Part shown: one piece after another, positions 9,358 to 17,862 of the stretch
Layout of the letters: every line of letters begins with the position of its first letter
How positions within the stretch are numbered: position 1 is the stretch's first letter
Source: Sphingopyxis sp. YF1
GTDB taxonomy: Bacteria; Pseudomonadota; Alphaproteobacteria; Sphingomonadales; Sphingomonadaceae
Direction: 5' to 3'
Assembly: GCF_022701295.1 (NCBI RefSeq)
Contig: NZ_CP033204.1
Coordinates: forward strand, 4,244,501 to 4,308,500
Length of the DNA stretch: 64,000 nucleotides
Position numbers and translations under genes: made by a program
The notes under the pieces: generated by a model
Database searches by the model: none
Told to the model about the DNA's origin: nothing
The model's input: only the letters and a program-made list of their open reading frames with translations

Positions 9358-9408
9358 TCAGATCACATATTTTTTGTGCGGGGACTCATTTTACGTTAGG
9401 GCTGGGCC

Positions 9409-9930
9409 ATGGCAAAATTACGCGAACCGCTTAACCTTCTGTACGGGGACAATTGCGCGCTGCCGCTCGCGCTCGAGGCGATGGGCGAGCGCTGGTCGTT
9501 CATGATCCTGCGCGCCGCCTTCAACGGCGTGCATCATTTCGAGGAGTTTCAGCAGGAACTCGGCATCGCGCGGAACATCCTGTCGAACCGGCTGTCGCGG
9601 CTTGTCGACCATGGCATCATGGCGCGCGAAGTGATGGCCGAGGACCGGCGCAAGGTGCATTACGAGCTTACCGAAAAGGGGCTCGAACTGCTCCCGGCGA
9701 TGATCGCGCTGCGCCAGTGGGGCGAAAAATGGGGCGCCGGCGTGCCGTCGACCCCGGTGCTTGTCGACATTTGCGACGAACAGCCGATCGGCCCCGTGAC
9801 CATCACGGCGCACGATGGCCGCGCGCTCGGTTACAAGGAACTGGTGTGGAAGCATCGCTCCGAACTCCAGCCGCTGGGGCAGGCGCGGACGCGCGCCGAC
9901 GAACGGATGACGCCGGTTGCCGCCGAATGA
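9409..9930 (+). CDS. HxlR-family winged-helix transcriptional regulator
   Basis: Predicted cytoplasmic DNA-binding regulator of 173 residues. The HxlR domain spans about residues 10-105, with the diagnostic N-terminal Cys in 'DNCALPLALEAMGERWSFMILR', a recognition-helix region around 'ARNILSNRLSRLVDHGIM' and a wing 'VHYELTEKG'. HxlR proteins often sense aldehydes or redox state through that cysteine. The C-terminal 60 residues are less conserved. Its stop lies 43 bp before the most likely start of the sensor kinase, so the two may be co-transcribed, though a functional link is not evident. Confidence 0.9.
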   Translation: MAKLREPLNLLYGDNCALPLALEAMGERWSFMILRAAFNGVHHFEEFQQELGIARNILSNRLSRLVDHGIMAREVMAEDRRKVHYELTEKGLELLPAMIALRQWGEKWGAGVPSTPVLVDICDEQPIGPVTITAHDGRALGYKELVWKHRSELQPLGQARTRADERMTPVAAE

Positions 9931-9973
9931 GCCGCCGGGCGTGGCTTCGTCTCTCGCCCCATCCGCTTCGACG

Positions 9974-11140
9974 ATGCCGCTGACCGCCGCCCGGCCACGG
10001 ACGCAGTCCGGGCCGATGCCGCTGTTCGGCCTCTCGTCGCCCGAGCCCTTTTTCGACAACAAGGTCCGGGCTTTCTGGAACCTCCAGATCCTCGGCTGGC
10101 TCGGCTGGCTCGGTTTGCGCGGGGTGTCGGGCTTTGCCAATGGCCAGTCGCTGACCTTCCTCGTCCAGCCGATCGTTTCGGCGATCACCGGCTTTTCGCT
10201 GACGCTGATCCTCGCGGTCTGCTACCGGACGCTGATCAACCGGCGGCCGCTGGTGATGTGGGGCGTCAGCCTGGCGCTGGCGGGCATCGCGACCGCGCTC
10301 TGGGCGTTCATCGACGCATGGGTGGCGCAGATCCTCAACCCGGCGAGCGAGACGGGGTTCACCAGCCTGTTGCTCGGCGCGGTCTATATCGACGCCTCGT
10401 CGATCGCCGCCTGGTCGGCGCTCTATTTCGCGATCAACTATTTCCTCCAGCTCGAGGAACAGAATGACCGTGTGCTGCGGCTCGAGGCGCAGGCGGCTTC
10501 GGCGCAGCTCGCGATGCTGCGTTACCAGCTCAACCCGCATTTTCTGTTCAACACGCTCAACAGCATCTCGACCTTGGTGCTGCTCAAACAGTCCGAGCCC
10601 GCCAATGCGATGCTGTCGCGACTGTCGGCGTTCCTCCGCTACACGCTCGCCAACGAGCCGACCGCGCAGGTGACGCTGGCGCAGGAGATCGAGACGCTGA
10701 AGCTCTATCTCGACATCGAAAAGATGCGCTTCGAGGATCGGCTGCGCCCGCATTTCGCGATCGATCCGGCGGTGGCGCGCGCGCGGCTGCCGTCGTTGCT
10801 GCTTCAGCCGCTGATCGAAAATGCGATCAAATATGCGGTGACGCCGCAGGAAGACGGCGCCGATATCACGATTTCCGCACAGCTGGCCGGTCAAAATGTC
10901 CGGATCACCGTGTCCGACACCGGATCGGGATTGTCAGGGGAGCGCACGGACCCCACCACCGGCTTTGCAACGGAATCGACCGGCGTGGGTTTAGCCAATA
11001 TCAGGGACCGGCTGGCGCAGGCTTTCGGCGACCAGCACCGGTTCGACGCCCAGGCGGGCGCTGAGGGCGGGTTCACGGTGGTGATCGAGTTTCCGTTTCA
11101 GCCCGACGGGCATATGACGATTGGAACCGAACGCACATGA
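9974..11140 (+). CDS. LytS-type membrane sensor histidine kinase
   Basis: Predicted inner-membrane sensor kinase of 388 residues. About four hydrophobic helices occupy residues 36-157 with no large periplasmic loop, followed by a short coiled linker and the LytS-type kinase domain. The phospho-acceptor is H189 in 'QLNPHFLFNTLNS'. The ATPase part carries the N box 'QPLIENAIKYAV' and G box 'DTGSGLSGE'. The ATG was chosen from several in-frame starts; a TTG at 9917 and an ATG at 10016 are alternatives. Its stop overlaps the response-regulator start in ATGA, which ties the pair together. The stimulus is unknown. Confidence 0.88.
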   Translation: MPLTAARPRTQSGPMPLFGLSSPEPFFDNKVRAFWNLQILGWLGWLGLRGVSGFANGQSLTFLVQPIVSAITGFSLTLILAVCYRTLINRRPLVMWGVSLALAGIATALWAFIDAWVAQILNPASETGFTSLLLGAVYIDASSIAAWSALYFAINYFLQLEEQNDRVLRLEAQAASAQLAMLRYQLNPHFLFNTLNSISTLVLLKQSEPANAMLSRLSAFLRYTLANEPTAQVTLAQEIETLKLYLDIEKMRFEDRLRPHFAIDPAVARARLPSLLLQPLIENAIKYAVTPQEDGADITISAQLAGQNVRITVSDTGSGLSGERTDPTTGFATESTGVGLANIRDRLAQAFGDQHRFDAQAGAEGGFTVVIEFPFQPDGHMTIGTERT

Positions 11141-11943
11141 CGATCAGAACCATCCTGGTGGATGATGAAAAATTGGCGACCCAGGGCCTGCAACTCAGGC
11201 TCGAAGCGCACAGCGATGTCGAGGTCGTCGACACCGCACTCAACGGCCGCGAGGCCATTCGCAAGATCAAGACGCACAAGCCCGACCTTGTTTTCCTCGA
11301 CATCCAGATGCCGGGGTTCGACGGCTTTTCGGTGATCCAGGGGCTGATGGAGGTTGAACCCCCGCTGGTGGTGTTCGTCACCGCCTATTCGGACCATGCG
11401 ATCCGCGCCTTCGAGGCGCAGGCGGTCGATTATCTGGTCAAGCCGGTCGAGCCAGAGCGGCTCGCCGACGCGCTCGACCGCGTCCGCCAGCGCCTCGCCG
11501 AAAAGCGGGGCGCGGCCGAGGTCGAGCGCCTCAAGACAGTGCTCGCCGAAGTCGCCCCCGACGCCGCCGAGGAATTCGATGGTGAGACGATGCCCGACGC
11601 GCACGCCGCCGACCGCTATGAAAAGATGATCAACATCAAGGATCGCGGGCAGATTTTCCGCGTTGACGTCGACAGCATCGAACGCATCGACGCCGCCGGC
11701 GACTATATGTGCATCTATACCGCCGACAACAGCCTGATCCTGCGCGAGACGATGAAGGATCTGGAAAAGCGGCTCGATCCGCGCAACTTCCAGCGCGTTC
11801 ATCGCTCGACGATCGTCAACCTGTCGCAAGTGAAGCAGGTGAAACCGCACACCAACGGCGAATGCTTCCTCGTGCTGGGGTCGGGCGCGCAGGTGAAGGT
11901 CAGCCGCAGCTATCGCGACGTGGTGGCAAGGTTCGTGCACTAA
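11137..11943 (+). CDS. LytTR-type response regulator
   Basis: Partner of the preceding kinase. Residues 1-120 form the receiver domain, with acidic pair D9-D10, phospho-acceptor D55 in 'LVFLDIQMPG', T82 and K102. Residues about 165-265 form a LytTR DNA-binding domain ('IDAAGDYMCIYTADNS', 'FQRVHRSTIVN', 'VKVSRSYRDVV'). The product is 268 residues. LytTR regulators bind direct repeats upstream of target genes; the regulon cannot be deduced here. The start sits inside an ATGA overlap with the kinase stop. Confidence 0.93.
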   Translation: MTIRTILVDDEKLATQGLQLRLEAHSDVEVVDTALNGREAIRKIKTHKPDLVFLDIQMPGFDGFSVIQGLMEVEPPLVVFVTAYSDHAIRAFEAQAVDYLVKPVEPERLADALDRVRQRLAEKRGAAEVERLKTVLAEVAPDAAEEFDGETMPDAHAADRYEKMINIKDRGQIFRVDVDSIERIDAAGDYMCIYTADNSLILRETMKDLEKRLDPRNFQRVHRSTIVNLSQVKQVKPHTNGECFLVLGSGAQVKVSRSYRDVVARFVH

Positions 11944-12013
11944 CGAGTTTCGCACGAAGGCACAAAGACACGAAGAAGCCTCTCTGATCCGTTCGTGCCG
12001 CGCTTGTCGACGC

Positions 12014-12076
12014 GCCGTCCTTTCTTGCAACGCCGCAAGGAAGGAACGGCTCTTCGGCAAGCTCAGGGCGAACGGA
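12014..12076. repeat. Palindromic repeat, family C (short form)
   Basis: Arms 'gccgtcctttctt' and 'aaggaaggaacggc' flank a 10-nt loop and are followed by 'cggcaagctcagggcgaacgg'. The same two modules occur in a longer arrangement at 19113-19280. It lies between the convergent response regulator and ribA, in a 186-bp gap. Confidence 0.7.
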
Positions 12077-12129
12077 TTGCAGAGGTTTTTGCTATTTCGT
12101 GGCTTTGTGTGATCGCGAATGCATCGCGG

Positions 12130-13197
12130 TCAAAGCTGGTGTCCGGTCCGGTCGCGCTTCGTTGCGAGATATTGTTCGTTATACTGGTTCGTCGGCAGCG
12201 CCAGCGGGATGCGCTCGACGACCTCGACGCCCTCTTTCTCCAGCCGCGCGACCTTTTCAGGATTGTTCGTCATCAGCTGGATGCGCGGCACGTTCAGCAG
12301 GTCGAGCATCCGCGCGGCGATCGCGAAATCGCGCGCCTCGACGGGGAAGCCGAGCCGGAGGTTGGCGTCGACCGTGTCGTACCCCTGGTCCTGCAGCGCA
12401 TAGGCGCGCAGCTTGTTGACCAGCCCGATCCCGCGCCCTTCCTGACGGAGGTAGAGCAGCACCCCCCACGGCGCTCCGGCCATCGCGTGCAGCGCGGCGT
12501 GGAGCTGCGGTCCGCAGTCGCATTTCAAACTGCCGAGCACGTCGCCGGTCAGGCATTCGCTGTGCAGCCGCACGACCGGAGGGTTGGCATCGCGCTTTCC
12601 GATGACCAGCGCGACATGATCCGAGGCCTCCTCGGGGGTACGAAAGGCAATGATTTCGGCCGTTTCGCTCGCCGCGACGGGCAGCCGTGCGCGCGCCGCG
12701 ATGTGCAGCCGTGCCGGATCGAGCAGCGCCGCAACGTCGGCCGCCACGCACACGGTCTCGGCGTCGCCGGCCGCCGCGCGCACGAAGAATGCGGGGAGCA
12801 GTCCGGCGTGGCGTGCCATCGTCATCGCTGCCGCGGCGGCATTGTCGCCGCCGGTCGCAATCGTCCGGAACGGGCCTTTGAGCGGATTGGCGAGGTCGAG
12901 CGCGGGGTCGGCGATCGCCAGCGCTGCGGCCGTGCTTGCCGCGGCGTCGGCCAGCCGCACCGGGCCCGCCGTGGCCGCGGCGCGCTGGTTGGTGAGCTTG
13001 AGCGTCACCGCACGCTCGCCCGACAGCAGCACATCGCCGCTGCCGAAAGCGGCCAGCGCCGCGTCGCCCGCGCTTTCGATCGCGAGCAGATCGAGCGCGC
13101 CGTCGGTGCCCGCGACGCGCACCGGCCAGCCGCGGCGCAGTGCGTCGATCGCGCGCGCCGCCTGGCGTGCGCCGGCGCCGGTCGCTGCGTCGCTCAA
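12130..13197 (-). CDS. ribA: GTP cyclohydrolase II with N-terminal extension
   Basis: First enzyme of riboflavin synthesis: GTP to 2,5-diamino-6-ribosylamino-pyrimidinone 5'-phosphate, formate and pyrophosphate. In the 355-residue product the catalytic domain fills the C-terminal half. It has the Zn-binding cysteines in 'CLTGDVLGSLKCDCGPQL', the motif 'LRQEGRGIGLVNKLRAY' and 'LMTNNPEKV'. The first 150 or so residues are an Ala-rich domain resembling no active DHBP synthase that I recognise, as in other alphaproteobacterial RibA proteins. A TTG overlapping the xthA stop (TTGA) is the only good start, because upstream in frame is xthA antisense-style sequence. Translation is therefore probably coupled to xthA. 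Confidence 0.87.
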   Translation of the reverse strand: MSDAATGAGARQAARAIDALRRGWPVRVAGTDGALDLLAIESAGDAALAAFGSGDVLLSGERAVTLKLTNQRAAATAGPVRLADAAASTAAALAIADPALDLANPLKGPFRTIATGGDNAAAAAMTMARHAGLLPAFFVRAAAGDAETVCVAADVAALLDPARLHIAARARLPVAASETAEIIAFRTPEEASDHVALVIGKRDANPPVVRLHSECLTGDVLGSLKCDCGPQLHAALHAMAGAPWGVLLYLRQEGRGIGLVNKLRAYALQDQGYDTVDANLRLGFPVEARDFAIAARMLDLLNVPRIQLMTNNPEKVARLEKEGVEVVERIPLALPTNQYNEQYLATKRDRTGHQL

Positions 13198-13985
13198 AAG
13201 GCGAACTCGGTGATCAGCGGGATATGGTCCGACGGCCGTTCCCAGCTCCGCGCCGGCTGGACGACGCGGTGCGACACCGCGTTGGCGAGCAGGTCGGGGG
13301 TCACCCACATATGGTCGAGCCGGCGGCCGCGGTTCGACGCTTCCCAGTCTTTGGCGCGATAGCTCCACCAGGTGTAGAGCGGGGCCGGAGCGGCGATGAA
13401 GTGGCGGCCGAGATCGACCCAGTTGGACGCCGCCTGCAGCTTCGCCAGCGTTTCGACCTCGATCGGCGTGTGGCTGACCACGTCGAGCAGCGCCTTGTGG
13501 TTCCACACATCGCTTTCGAGCGGTGCGACGTTGAAATCGCCGGTCAGGATCGTCGGCTGGTCGAGCGCGCCCGACCATTCGGTCATCCGGGCATAGAAAT
13601 CGAGCTTCTGGCCGAACTTGGGGTTGATCTCGCGGTCGGCGACGTCGCCGCCGGCGGGGATATAGACATTGTCGAGCCGTACGCCGCCGGGCAGCGTTAC
13701 GCCGATATGGCGCGCCTCGCCGTTCGCCTGCCAGTCATATTTGCGCACTTCGTCGAGCGGCAGCCTGCTGACGATCGCGACGCCATGATGCATGCGCTGG
13801 CCGTGGGTGACGATATGTTCGTACCCCAGCTTGCGGAACATCTCGGGCGGGAACAGGCCGCATTCGACCTTGGTTTCCTGCAGGCACAACACGTCGGGAG
13901 CTTCCTCGCGCAGGAATTTTTCGACGATGCCGATGCGGGCGCGGACGCTGTTGATGTTCCAGGACGCGATGCTGATGCTTGTCAT
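13194..13985 (-). CDS. xthA: Exodeoxyribonuclease III (AP endonuclease)
   Basis: Base-excision-repair enzyme that cleaves abasic sites and removes 3'-blocked ends, cytoplasmic. The 263-residue product matches the family length. It has the EEP-fold motifs 'SWNINSVRAR' at the N-terminus, catalytic E37 in 'LQETK', 'GDFNVAP' in the middle and 'SDHIPLI' (active-site Asp-His) at the C-terminus. Its stop overlaps the TTG start of ribA. Pairing of a repair nuclease with riboflavin synthesis is probably only positional. Confidence 0.95.
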   Translation of the reverse strand: MTSISIASWNINSVRARIGIVEKFLREEAPDVLCLQETKVECGLFPPEMFRKLGYEHIVTHGQRMHHGVAIVSRLPLDEVRKYDWQANGEARHIGVTLPGGVRLDNVYIPAGGDVADREINPKFGQKLDFYARMTEWSGALDQPTILTGDFNVAPLESDVWNHKALLDVVSHTPIEVETLAKLQAASNWVDLGRHFIAAPAPLYTWWSYRAKDWEASNRGRRLDHMWVTPDLLANAVSHRVVQPARSWERPSDHIPLITEFAF

Positions 13986-14044
13986 GCGGTGGCTCTATCG
14001 GCGCGCGCGCACGCGCGCAACGCCCGCGGGCCCTTCCAAAATTA

Positions 14045-14077
14045 AACCCCCGTTCCAGGGGCGGTGGAACGGGGGTT
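14045..14077. terminator. 13-bp perfect hairpin upstream of xthA
   Basis: Perfect arms 'aacccccgttcca' and 'tggaacgggggtt' enclose a 7-nt loop. Read on the minus strand it is followed by 'taatttt', so it could act as a backup terminator for lolA readthrough into xthA. It could also be an RNA structure in the xthA leader, since it lies about 60 bp before that start. Confidence 0.5.
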
Positions 14078-14275
14078 CAAGGTCAGCGTTCGTCACGCTC
14101 TTGATGAAGGTGCCGGGCAGTCCGGTTGGGGCAACAGGGGGAAACCCAGAACCGGGGGCCGTGTTGGCGCCTTCGAGAACCCAAATAGACGCCTTTCCCT
14201 GTCGCCAAGCTGAACGAAAATGCCGGGCTTTTGGCGGCTTTTGCAGTTCGTCGATGCTGAACGACGGTTGGTCCG

Positions 14276-14314
14276 AAAAAAAGGCGCCGAATCCGCGGAG
14301 CGGGATCCGGCGCC
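14276..14314 (-). terminator. Intrinsic terminator of lolA
   Basis: On the minus strand a GC-rich stem (arms 'ggcgccg' / 'cggcgcc', extended by four more pairs after a mismatch) is followed directly by seven T residues. It starts 30 bp after the lolA stop. This is the clearest Rho-independent terminator in the window. Confidence 0.8.
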
Positions 14315-14343
14315 GGATATTGCGGCGGTTCGGGCGGGCGGCG

Positions 14344-15003
14344 TCAGCCGCCGCGCCCCCGCTGGCGCGGCCGCGGATCGGTCCATTTGAACGCCGATTC
14401 GGCGACCGCGACGTTGAATTTCTGGTTGCTCAGGTCGATGCGCGTCCGGTTGTTCTGCGAATCGAGCGCGACCCAGCCGCGCAGGCGGAGACCCGCTGGC
14501 GCGGCGCCGTCGCGGACGAACACCATGGTGATCGTGCCATATTCGGGGCGCTTGGGGTCCTTGACCTCGACGCTCACCACCTCGTCGCTGCCGGTCGGCA
14601 CGACCCTGGCATATTTGGTCAGATCGCGATCGGGATCGAGCAGCGCGCCGAGCGGGGAGTTCTTCACCGGCCAGCGCTGCACCTGCTTGACCTCGTAATC
14701 GATCATCGTCAGCGCGCTGCCGTCGCCGACGATCAGCAACGGCACGCCCTTCTGATATTGGAAACGGATCTTGCCGGGGCGCTTCAGAGTCAGCTGGCCC
14801 GACAGGCGCTGGCCGTTGCGGTCGGTCTGGACGAAGTCGGCGGTCATCGAGCTTGTTGCCTTGAGGTGCGATTGCACCGACGTCAGCGTATTCGCCGACT
14901 GGGCGATCGCCGGCGCGCCGGCCGCCAGCACCGCGGCGGCGGCTGGGACGAGCGCCAGCGCGGCGGCGCGCGTCAGCGTCAGGCGGGGGAAGGTCAGGGT
15001 CAT
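14344..15003 (-). CDS. lolA: LolA-like outer-membrane lipoprotein carrier
   Basis: Periplasmic chaperone expected to ferry lipoproteins from the LolCDE complex to the outer membrane. The 219-residue product has a signal peptide of about 35 residues ending 'APAIAQ-S', then the LolA fold ('MTADFVQTDRNGQRLSGQL', 'KRPGKIRFQY', 'LLIVGDGSALTMID'). A basic, Arg/Gly-rich tail ('PRPRQRGRGG') is unusual. The ATG at 'MTLTFPR' was preferred over an ATG seven codons upstream because of the signal-peptide shape. Transcription ends at the strong terminator downstream. It is transcribed in the same direction as ftsK, 121 bp after it. Confidence 0.85.
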   Translation of the reverse strand: MTLTFPRLTLTRAAALALVPAAAAVLAAGAPAIAQSANTLTSVQSHLKATSSMTADFVQTDRNGQRLSGQLTLKRPGKIRFQYQKGVPLLIVGDGSALTMIDYEVKQVQRWPVKNSPLGALLDPDRDLTKYARVVPTGSDEVVSVEVKDPKRPEYGTITMVFVRDGAAPAGLRLRGWVALDSQNNRTRIDLSNQKFNVAVAESAFKWTDPRPRQRGRGG

Positions 15004-15124
15004 AAGGCTCTCATTCTGTTCCATCGGTGGCCGAAGCCCTGCCAGCGGAGCGTTGAACCCGCCGTGAACCCGGCCGTTAGATGCTGTTCAAGTCGCGAGG
15101 CGGGCTTTGGTTCCGCTGCTCCGT

Positions 15125-17443
15125 TCAGCGCTGTTGCCCATATTGGTCGGTCAGCACGTCGCGGCGGCCGACATGATTGGGCGGGCTGACGAGGCCTTCT
15201 TCCTCCATGCGCTCGATCAGCCGCGCCGCGCTGTTGTAACCGATGCGGAGCTGGCGTTGCAGCCAGCTCGTCGACGCCTTCTGGCTCTCGACGACGATCT
15301 GGCACGCCTTGGCATAGATGCGGTCCTCGGCGCTGTCGCCGCCCGCGGGGGCGCCTTCCATCGCAAAGCCGCCGTCTTCGGGTTCCTCGGTCACGCTCTC
15401 GATATAGTCGGGCTGGCCCTGGCCGCGCCAATGATCGGCAACGAGGCGCACCTCGTCGTCCGAGACGAAGGGGCCATGGATGCGCGTGATCTGCTTGCCG
15501 CCGGGGACGTAGAGCATGTCGCCCTTGCCGAGCAGCTGCTCCGCCCCCGCCTCGCCCAGGATCGTGCGGCTGTCGATCTTCGACGTGACGTTGAAGCTGA
15601 TGCGCGTCGGCAGGTTCGCCTTGATGACGCCGGTGATGACGTCGACCGACGGGCGCTGCGTCGCGAGGATCAGGTGGATGCCCGCCGCGCGCGCCTTTTG
15701 CGCGAGCCGCTGGATCAGGAATTCGACCTCCTTGCCCGCGGTCATCATCAGGTCGGCGAGCTCGTCGACCACCACGACGATCTGCGGCAGCGGCTGATAG
15801 TCGAGCGTCTCCTCCTCATAGACCGGCTGGCCGGTATCGGGGTCGTAGCCCGTCTGGACGCGGCGTCCGAGCGACTTGCCCTTGGCGAGCGCGCCGCGGA
15901 CCTTGTCGTTGTAGCCGGCGAGGTTGCGCACCGACAGCGACGACATCATCCGGTAGCGGTCCTCCATCTGCTCGACCGCCCATTTGAGCGCGCGAATCGC
16001 CTTCTTGGGCTCGGTCACCACGGGGGCGAGCAGGTGCGGAATGCCGTCATAGACGCTGAGTTCCAGCATCTTGGGATCGATCATGATCATCTTCACCTGG
16101 TCGGGACCGAGGCGATAGAGCAGCGACAGGATCATCGCGTTGAGCCCGACCGACTTGCCCGAACCGGTGGTGCCCGCGATCAGGAGGTGCGGCATCGGCG
16201 CAAGGTCGGCGATGACCGGGTCGCCGCTGATATTCTTGCCGAGGATGATTGGGAGCGCGCCGGTCTGTTCCTGGAACAGCGCGCTGCCGATCATTTCGGA
16301 CAGGACGACCGATTCGCGGACCGCGTTGGGCAGTTCGATGCCGATCACGGTGCGCCCCGGGATCGGTGCGATGCGCGCCGACAGCGCCGACATGTTGCGC
16401 GCGATATCGTCGGCAAGGTTCGACACGCGGCTCGCCTTGGTGCCCGGCGCGGGTTCGAGTTCGTACATCGTCACGACGGGGCCGGGGCGCACCGCGGTGA
16501 TCACGCCCTTGACCTGGAAATCCTCGAGCACCGATTCGAGCAGGCGCGCGTTGCGTTCGAGCCCGGCCTTGTCGATCTGTCCGGTCGGCGCCGGCGGCGG
16601 CGGTGCGAGCAGGTCGATCGACGGCATCTGGTAATTGGTGAACAGCTCGGTCTGCGGCTTGGGGCGCGGCTTCGACGGCGCGGCCCGCTCGGCGGGATCG
16701 GCGATCTCGGGCGGTGCGCGGTCGCTCGGCTCGGCGCGGGCGCGCGGGCGGATGACGCGGCCCATCAGCGATGGCGCCTTCTCGTCCCTGGGCGCGGCGG
16801 GCGCCGGGGGCGGGGCAAGGACGCGCCCGCGCTCGGCGGCGGGAAGCCGGAGGCGCGTCCACCAGCCGGGCCCGAGCCGCAGCGCGCGCCACGCGAACCA
16901 CAGCCCGACGCCGATGAGCAGCAGGATCGCCGCGACGCGGATCAGCGCCGCGGCGGGCTCGCCGGCGCGGTCGAACAGCGGGTCGATCGCGCCACCGACG
17001 ACGAGCGCGATGATCCCGCCGAGCCCCGCGGGCAGCGCGGCATTGCTGTCGGAGGCCCAGAGCTGCGCGCCGAGCCCGACGAGCAGCACGCCGCCGAAGG
17101 CGAAGGCGAGCTGGCGCTTCCAATAGGGTTGGGGTTCGGTGGTCCAGAGCCGCCACGCGATCACGCCGAGCAGCGGCAGGAGCAGCGCGACCGGCACCCC
17201 GCCGACGAACAGCAACAGGTCGGCGAACCACGCGCCGGCGCCGCCCATCCAGTTGGCGGGCGCGCCGCCGGCGGCCGTGTGGATCGCAGCGTCGGTGCCG
17301 TCGTGGGTCAGCAGCGCGAGTGTGAGGAACAGCGTGAAGGCGCCGAGCGCCACCGCCGCGGCGATGACGAGCGACCGCGCGATGCTCGCCCGGAAAAGGG
17401 TTCGCCAATCGGCCTTCGCGGCGACGGGCTTGCGGCTGGCCAT
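15125..17443 (-). CDS. ftsK: DNA translocase FtsK
   Basis: Septum-anchored motor that pumps chromosome ends and activates XerCD at dif during division. The 772-residue protein has four predicted membrane helices in residues 20-185, a Pro/Ala-rich linker (about 200-290) that is short compared with E. coli, and the motor domain. Walker A is 'GTTGSGKS' (424-431) and Walker B 'MIMID' (452-456). The C-terminal winged-helix gamma domain ('STSWLQRQLRIGYNSAARLI', about 710-770) reads KOPS sequences. The start 'MASRKPV' directly precedes the membrane region. It is divergent from the UbiH-type gene. Confidence 0.96.
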   Translation of the reverse strand: MASRKPVAAKADWRTLFRASIARSLVIAAAVALGAFTLFLTLALLTHDGTDAAIHTAAGGAPANWMGGAGAWFADLLLFVGGVPVALLLPLLGVIAWRLWTTEPQPYWKRQLAFAFGGVLLVGLGAQLWASDSNAALPAGLGGIIALVVGGAIDPLFDRAGEPAAALIRVAAILLLIGVGLWFAWRALRLGPGWWTRLRLPAAERGRVLAPPPAPAAPRDEKAPSLMGRVIRPRARAEPSDRAPPEIADPAERAAPSKPRPKPQTELFTNYQMPSIDLLAPPPPAPTGQIDKAGLERNARLLESVLEDFQVKGVITAVRPGPVVTMYELEPAPGTKASRVSNLADDIARNMSALSARIAPIPGRTVIGIELPNAVRESVVLSEMIGSALFQEQTGALPIILGKNISGDPVIADLAPMPHLLIAGTTGSGKSVGLNAMILSLLYRLGPDQVKMIMIDPKMLELSVYDGIPHLLAPVVTEPKKAIRALKWAVEQMEDRYRMMSSLSVRNLAGYNDKVRGALAKGKSLGRRVQTGYDPDTGQPVYEEETLDYQPLPQIVVVVDELADLMMTAGKEVEFLIQRLAQKARAAGIHLILATQRPSVDVITGVIKANLPTRISFNVTSKIDSRTILGEAGAEQLLGKGDMLYVPGGKQITRIHGPFVSDDEVRLVADHWRGQGQPDYIESVTEEPEDGGFAMEGAPAGGDSAEDRIYAKACQIVVESQKASTSWLQRQLRIGYNSAARLIERMEEEGLVSPPNHVGRRDVLTDQYGQQR

Positions 17444-17862
17444 GCTGAAATCGATCCCCTCTGGATTAACCAAGGCGATATGCACGTGGGGGTGACTCGC
17501 CGTCAAGCAGACCTCGGCAGTCCATCGGAGCGCGCCACATCATTCCGAAGGTCACAAAGGTCACGCTACGTACCCATCTTCTGGCCCATCTTCTGGCCCC
17601 TCTTCTGCCCCCTCTTCCGGCTCTGCCTTGCCGTTCGCGGCGAGGCGCGCCGTCCAGGGCGTGGTGCGAAACAAGGGGCAAGCGCGATGCAACATGGGGC
17701 GACGCTATTCGACCGAAATAATATAGGACAGCGCTTTTTCGGGGGGCCGCTGGCTGAAGGTCTGGCGTCGATGGACATGGCCGTTTCGTCATGCCGGTCC
17801 CGTCCTCGGCGACGATCGGGAACGTCTTCCCTTCGACCGGGAAAATGGTCTAGGGCCGCGAT
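17444..17862. other. Divergent control region of ftsK and the UbiH-type gene
   Basis: No coding sequence is supported in these 419 bases. It contains a direct repeat 'ggtcacaaaggtcac' near 17550 and a run of four 12-bp tandem units (listed separately). The stretch near 17710-17740 ('ataatataggacagcgc') is relatively AT-rich and is a candidate promoter zone for the rightward gene. Confidence 0.5.
17574..17620. repeat. Short tandem repeat, about four 12-bp units
   Basis: Units 'catcttctggcc', 'catcttctggcc', 'cctcttctgcc' and 'ccctcttccgg' follow one another in the ftsK/UbiH intergenic region. The first two are identical and the last two decayed. Such a tract can vary in copy number by slippage; a regulatory role is unproven. 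Confidence 0.65.

Larger units (their letters stand above)
13986..14343. other. 358-bp gap between xthA and lolA with two strong hairpins
   Basis: No gene is supported. The gap holds the lolA terminator and a second long hairpin, both listed separately. The 200 bases between the hairpins show no conserved frame or RNA fold that I recognise. The xthA promoter must lie within it. Confidence 0.6.

Noticed and set aside
13198..13578. N-terminal extension of ribA by 127 codons
   Set aside because: It overlaps xthA in the same direction and shows no conserved sequence; the TTG at the xthA stop is the better start.
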